Shown: piece by piece, positions 16,068 to 16,904 of the stretch
How the letters are laid out: every line of letters begins with the position of its first letter
Numbering within the stretch: position 1 is the first letter of the stretch
Assembly: GCA_030040475.1 (NCBI GenBank)
Contig: JASHTQ010000202.1
Span: forward strand, 1 to 16,904
DNA: 16,904 nucleotides
Source of the DNA: Streptosporangiaceae bacterium
GTDB lineage: Bacteria > Actinomycetota > Actinomycetes > Streptosporangiales > Streptosporangiaceae
Direction of reading: 5' to 3'
Position numbers and translations under genes: made by a program
Notes under the pieces: model-generated
Database searches by the model: none
Told to the model about the DNA's origin: nothing
What the model saw: the letters and a program-made list of their open reading frames with translations, nothing else

Positions 16068-16904
16068 TCAGGAGGGAACCGGCTCCACCAGGACGGTGCC
16101 GATCTTGTTGCGGCGGCCGGCCAGGTTCTCGGCGGTCAGCCGCAGGCCGCTCACGGTCGCGGTGGATCCGGCGATCGGAACCCGGCCGAGCTCGTGCGCC
16201 AGCAGGCCGGCCACCGTCTCCACGTCCTCGGCACCGCCGATCCTGACGCCGAACAGCTCCTCGAGCTCGGCGACGGGCAGCCGGGCGATCACCCGGGCCG
16301 AGCCGTCGTCAAGCCACTCGACCGGCGGCCGCTCGTTGTCGTACTCGTCGGTGATCTCGCCGACGATCTCCTCGAGGATGTCCTCGATCGTGACCAGGCC
16401 GGCCGTGCCGCCGTACTCGTCGATGACGATCACCATGTGGTTGCGCTGCGCCTGCATCTGCCGCAGCAGTTCGTCGACCGGCTTGCTGTCGGGCACGAAG
16501 TTCGCCCGGCGCATCACGGTGGCGATCTTCTCGGTCGCGTCGGCGCCCGGGTGATCGTGGCTCCAGGCCACGATGTCCTTGAGGTAGGCGATGCCGACCA
16601 CGTCGTCCTCGTTCTCGCCGACCACGGGGATCCGCGGGAAGCCGCTGCGCATCGCCAGCGAGAGCGCCTGCTCCACGGTCTTGTCGCTCTCGATGAACAC
16701 CATGTCGGTGCGCGGCACCATCACGTCCCTGGCGATCGTGTCGCCAAGCTCGAAGACGGAGCGGACCATCTCGCGCTCGCCGGGCTCGATGCCGGTCCTT
16801 CGCTCCAGGTAGTCGACGAGACCGCGCAGCTCGGACCGTGTCACGGCGCCACCCGAGCCTTCGGAGTCCTCCTCGTCCGCGCCTGGCCGGGCCCGGCGCC
16901 GCGG
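16068..16904 (-). CDS. CBS-pair CorC/CNNM-type membrane protein (5' end outside window)
   Basis: The visible 278 residues are the cytoplasmic C-terminal part of a hemolysin-like/CNNM magnesium-cobalt transport family protein. The DUF21 membrane domain must lie beyond the right edge, because the frame is open upstream of the GTG at 16844. After a charged stretch (GADEEDSEGSGGA) comes LRGLVDYLERRTGIEPGEREMVRSVFELGD. CBS domain 1 follows (RDVMVPRTDMVFIESDKTVEQALSLAMRSGFPRIPVVG), then CBS domain 2 (ANFVPDSKPVDELLRQMQAQRNHMVIVIDEYGGTAGLVTIEDILEEIVGEI), then the small CorC/HlyC C-terminal domain (ARVIARLPVAELEELFGV). CBS pairs bind adenosyl nucleotides and gate transport. The gene is upstream of the cytidine-deaminase-like gene and era, the order expected in actinomycetes. 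Confidence 0.93.
   Translation of the reverse strand, partial: PRRRARPGADEEDSEGSGGAVTRSELRGLVDYLERRTGIEPGEREMVRSVFELGDTIARDVMVPRTDMVFIESDKTVEQALSLAMRSGFPRIPVVGENEDDVVGIAYLKDIVAWSHDHPGADATEKIATVMRRANFVPDSKPVDELLRQMQAQRNHMVIVIDEYGGTAGLVTIEDILEEIVGEITDEYDNERPPVEWLDDGSARVIARLPVAELEELFGVRIGGAEDVETVAGLLAHELGRVPIAGSTATVSGLRLTAENLAGRRNKIGTVLVEPVPS

Overview
The window is about 70% GC and carries a conserved actinobacterial housekeeping neighbourhood, so the host is an actinomycete. A family close to Streptosporangiales or Streptomycetales is plausible, but I cannot name a genus. Most genes lie on the minus strand. Read right to left they are: a CBS-pair (CorC/CNNM-type) membrane protein cut by the right edge, a cytidine-deaminase-fold protein without zinc ligands, the GTPase era, then leuA, recO, uppS, a secreted DUF1906 protein, glyS, and ppdK cut by the left edge. 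Plus-strand genes sit between them: two tandem double-domain GNAT acetyltransferases, a VOC-fold protein, a possible 90-residue membrane peptide, and a 6PGDH-like NAD(P) oxidoreductase divergent from ppdK.

Region by region: 1-2118 ppdK without its C-terminus; 2119-2253 divergent promoter region; 2254-3111 oxidoreductase; 3112-3187 convergent terminator region; 3188-4576 glyS; 4718-6613 secreted Ser/Pro-linker protein; 6614-7293 a 680-base non-coding stretch with a 46-bp perfect palindrome and smaller repeats; 7294-10841 the leuA-recO-uppS cluster; 10842-11000 the leuA leader; 11181-11453 possible small gene; 11488-12116 structured leader plus VOC gene; 12117-12487 low-GC non-coding DNA; 12488-14554 the GNAT pair; 14545-15594 era; 15664-16041 cytidine-deaminase-like gene; 16068-16904 CBS-domain protein.

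The most rewarding unlisted structure is the leuA leader. A 15-codon leader peptide (MLRELLLLSGRGGGR) with four consecutive Leu codons starts 9 bases after a -10-like hexamer, so its mRNA may be leaderless. It is followed by a hairpin whose 8-nt loop is complementary to the purine-rich ribosome-binding region of leuA. This looks like leucine-responsive, leader-peptide control with a pseudoknot switch. Other points of interest are the 46-bp palindrome, an Asn-to-Asp change in the UppS catalytic loop, a Pro-rich insertion inside the RecO zinc knuckle, a Thr/Pro-rich N-terminal extension of Era, and palindromic operator-like sites before the DUF1906 and VOC genes.

Functionally, leuA makes leucine precursors, recO serves recombinational repair, uppS makes the polyprenyl carrier for the cell wall, era matures ribosomes and glyS charges tRNA-Gly. 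The GNAT, VOC and small-ORF block between era and leuA looks like an accessory insertion into otherwise conserved order (from memory of actinomycete genomes, not searched).
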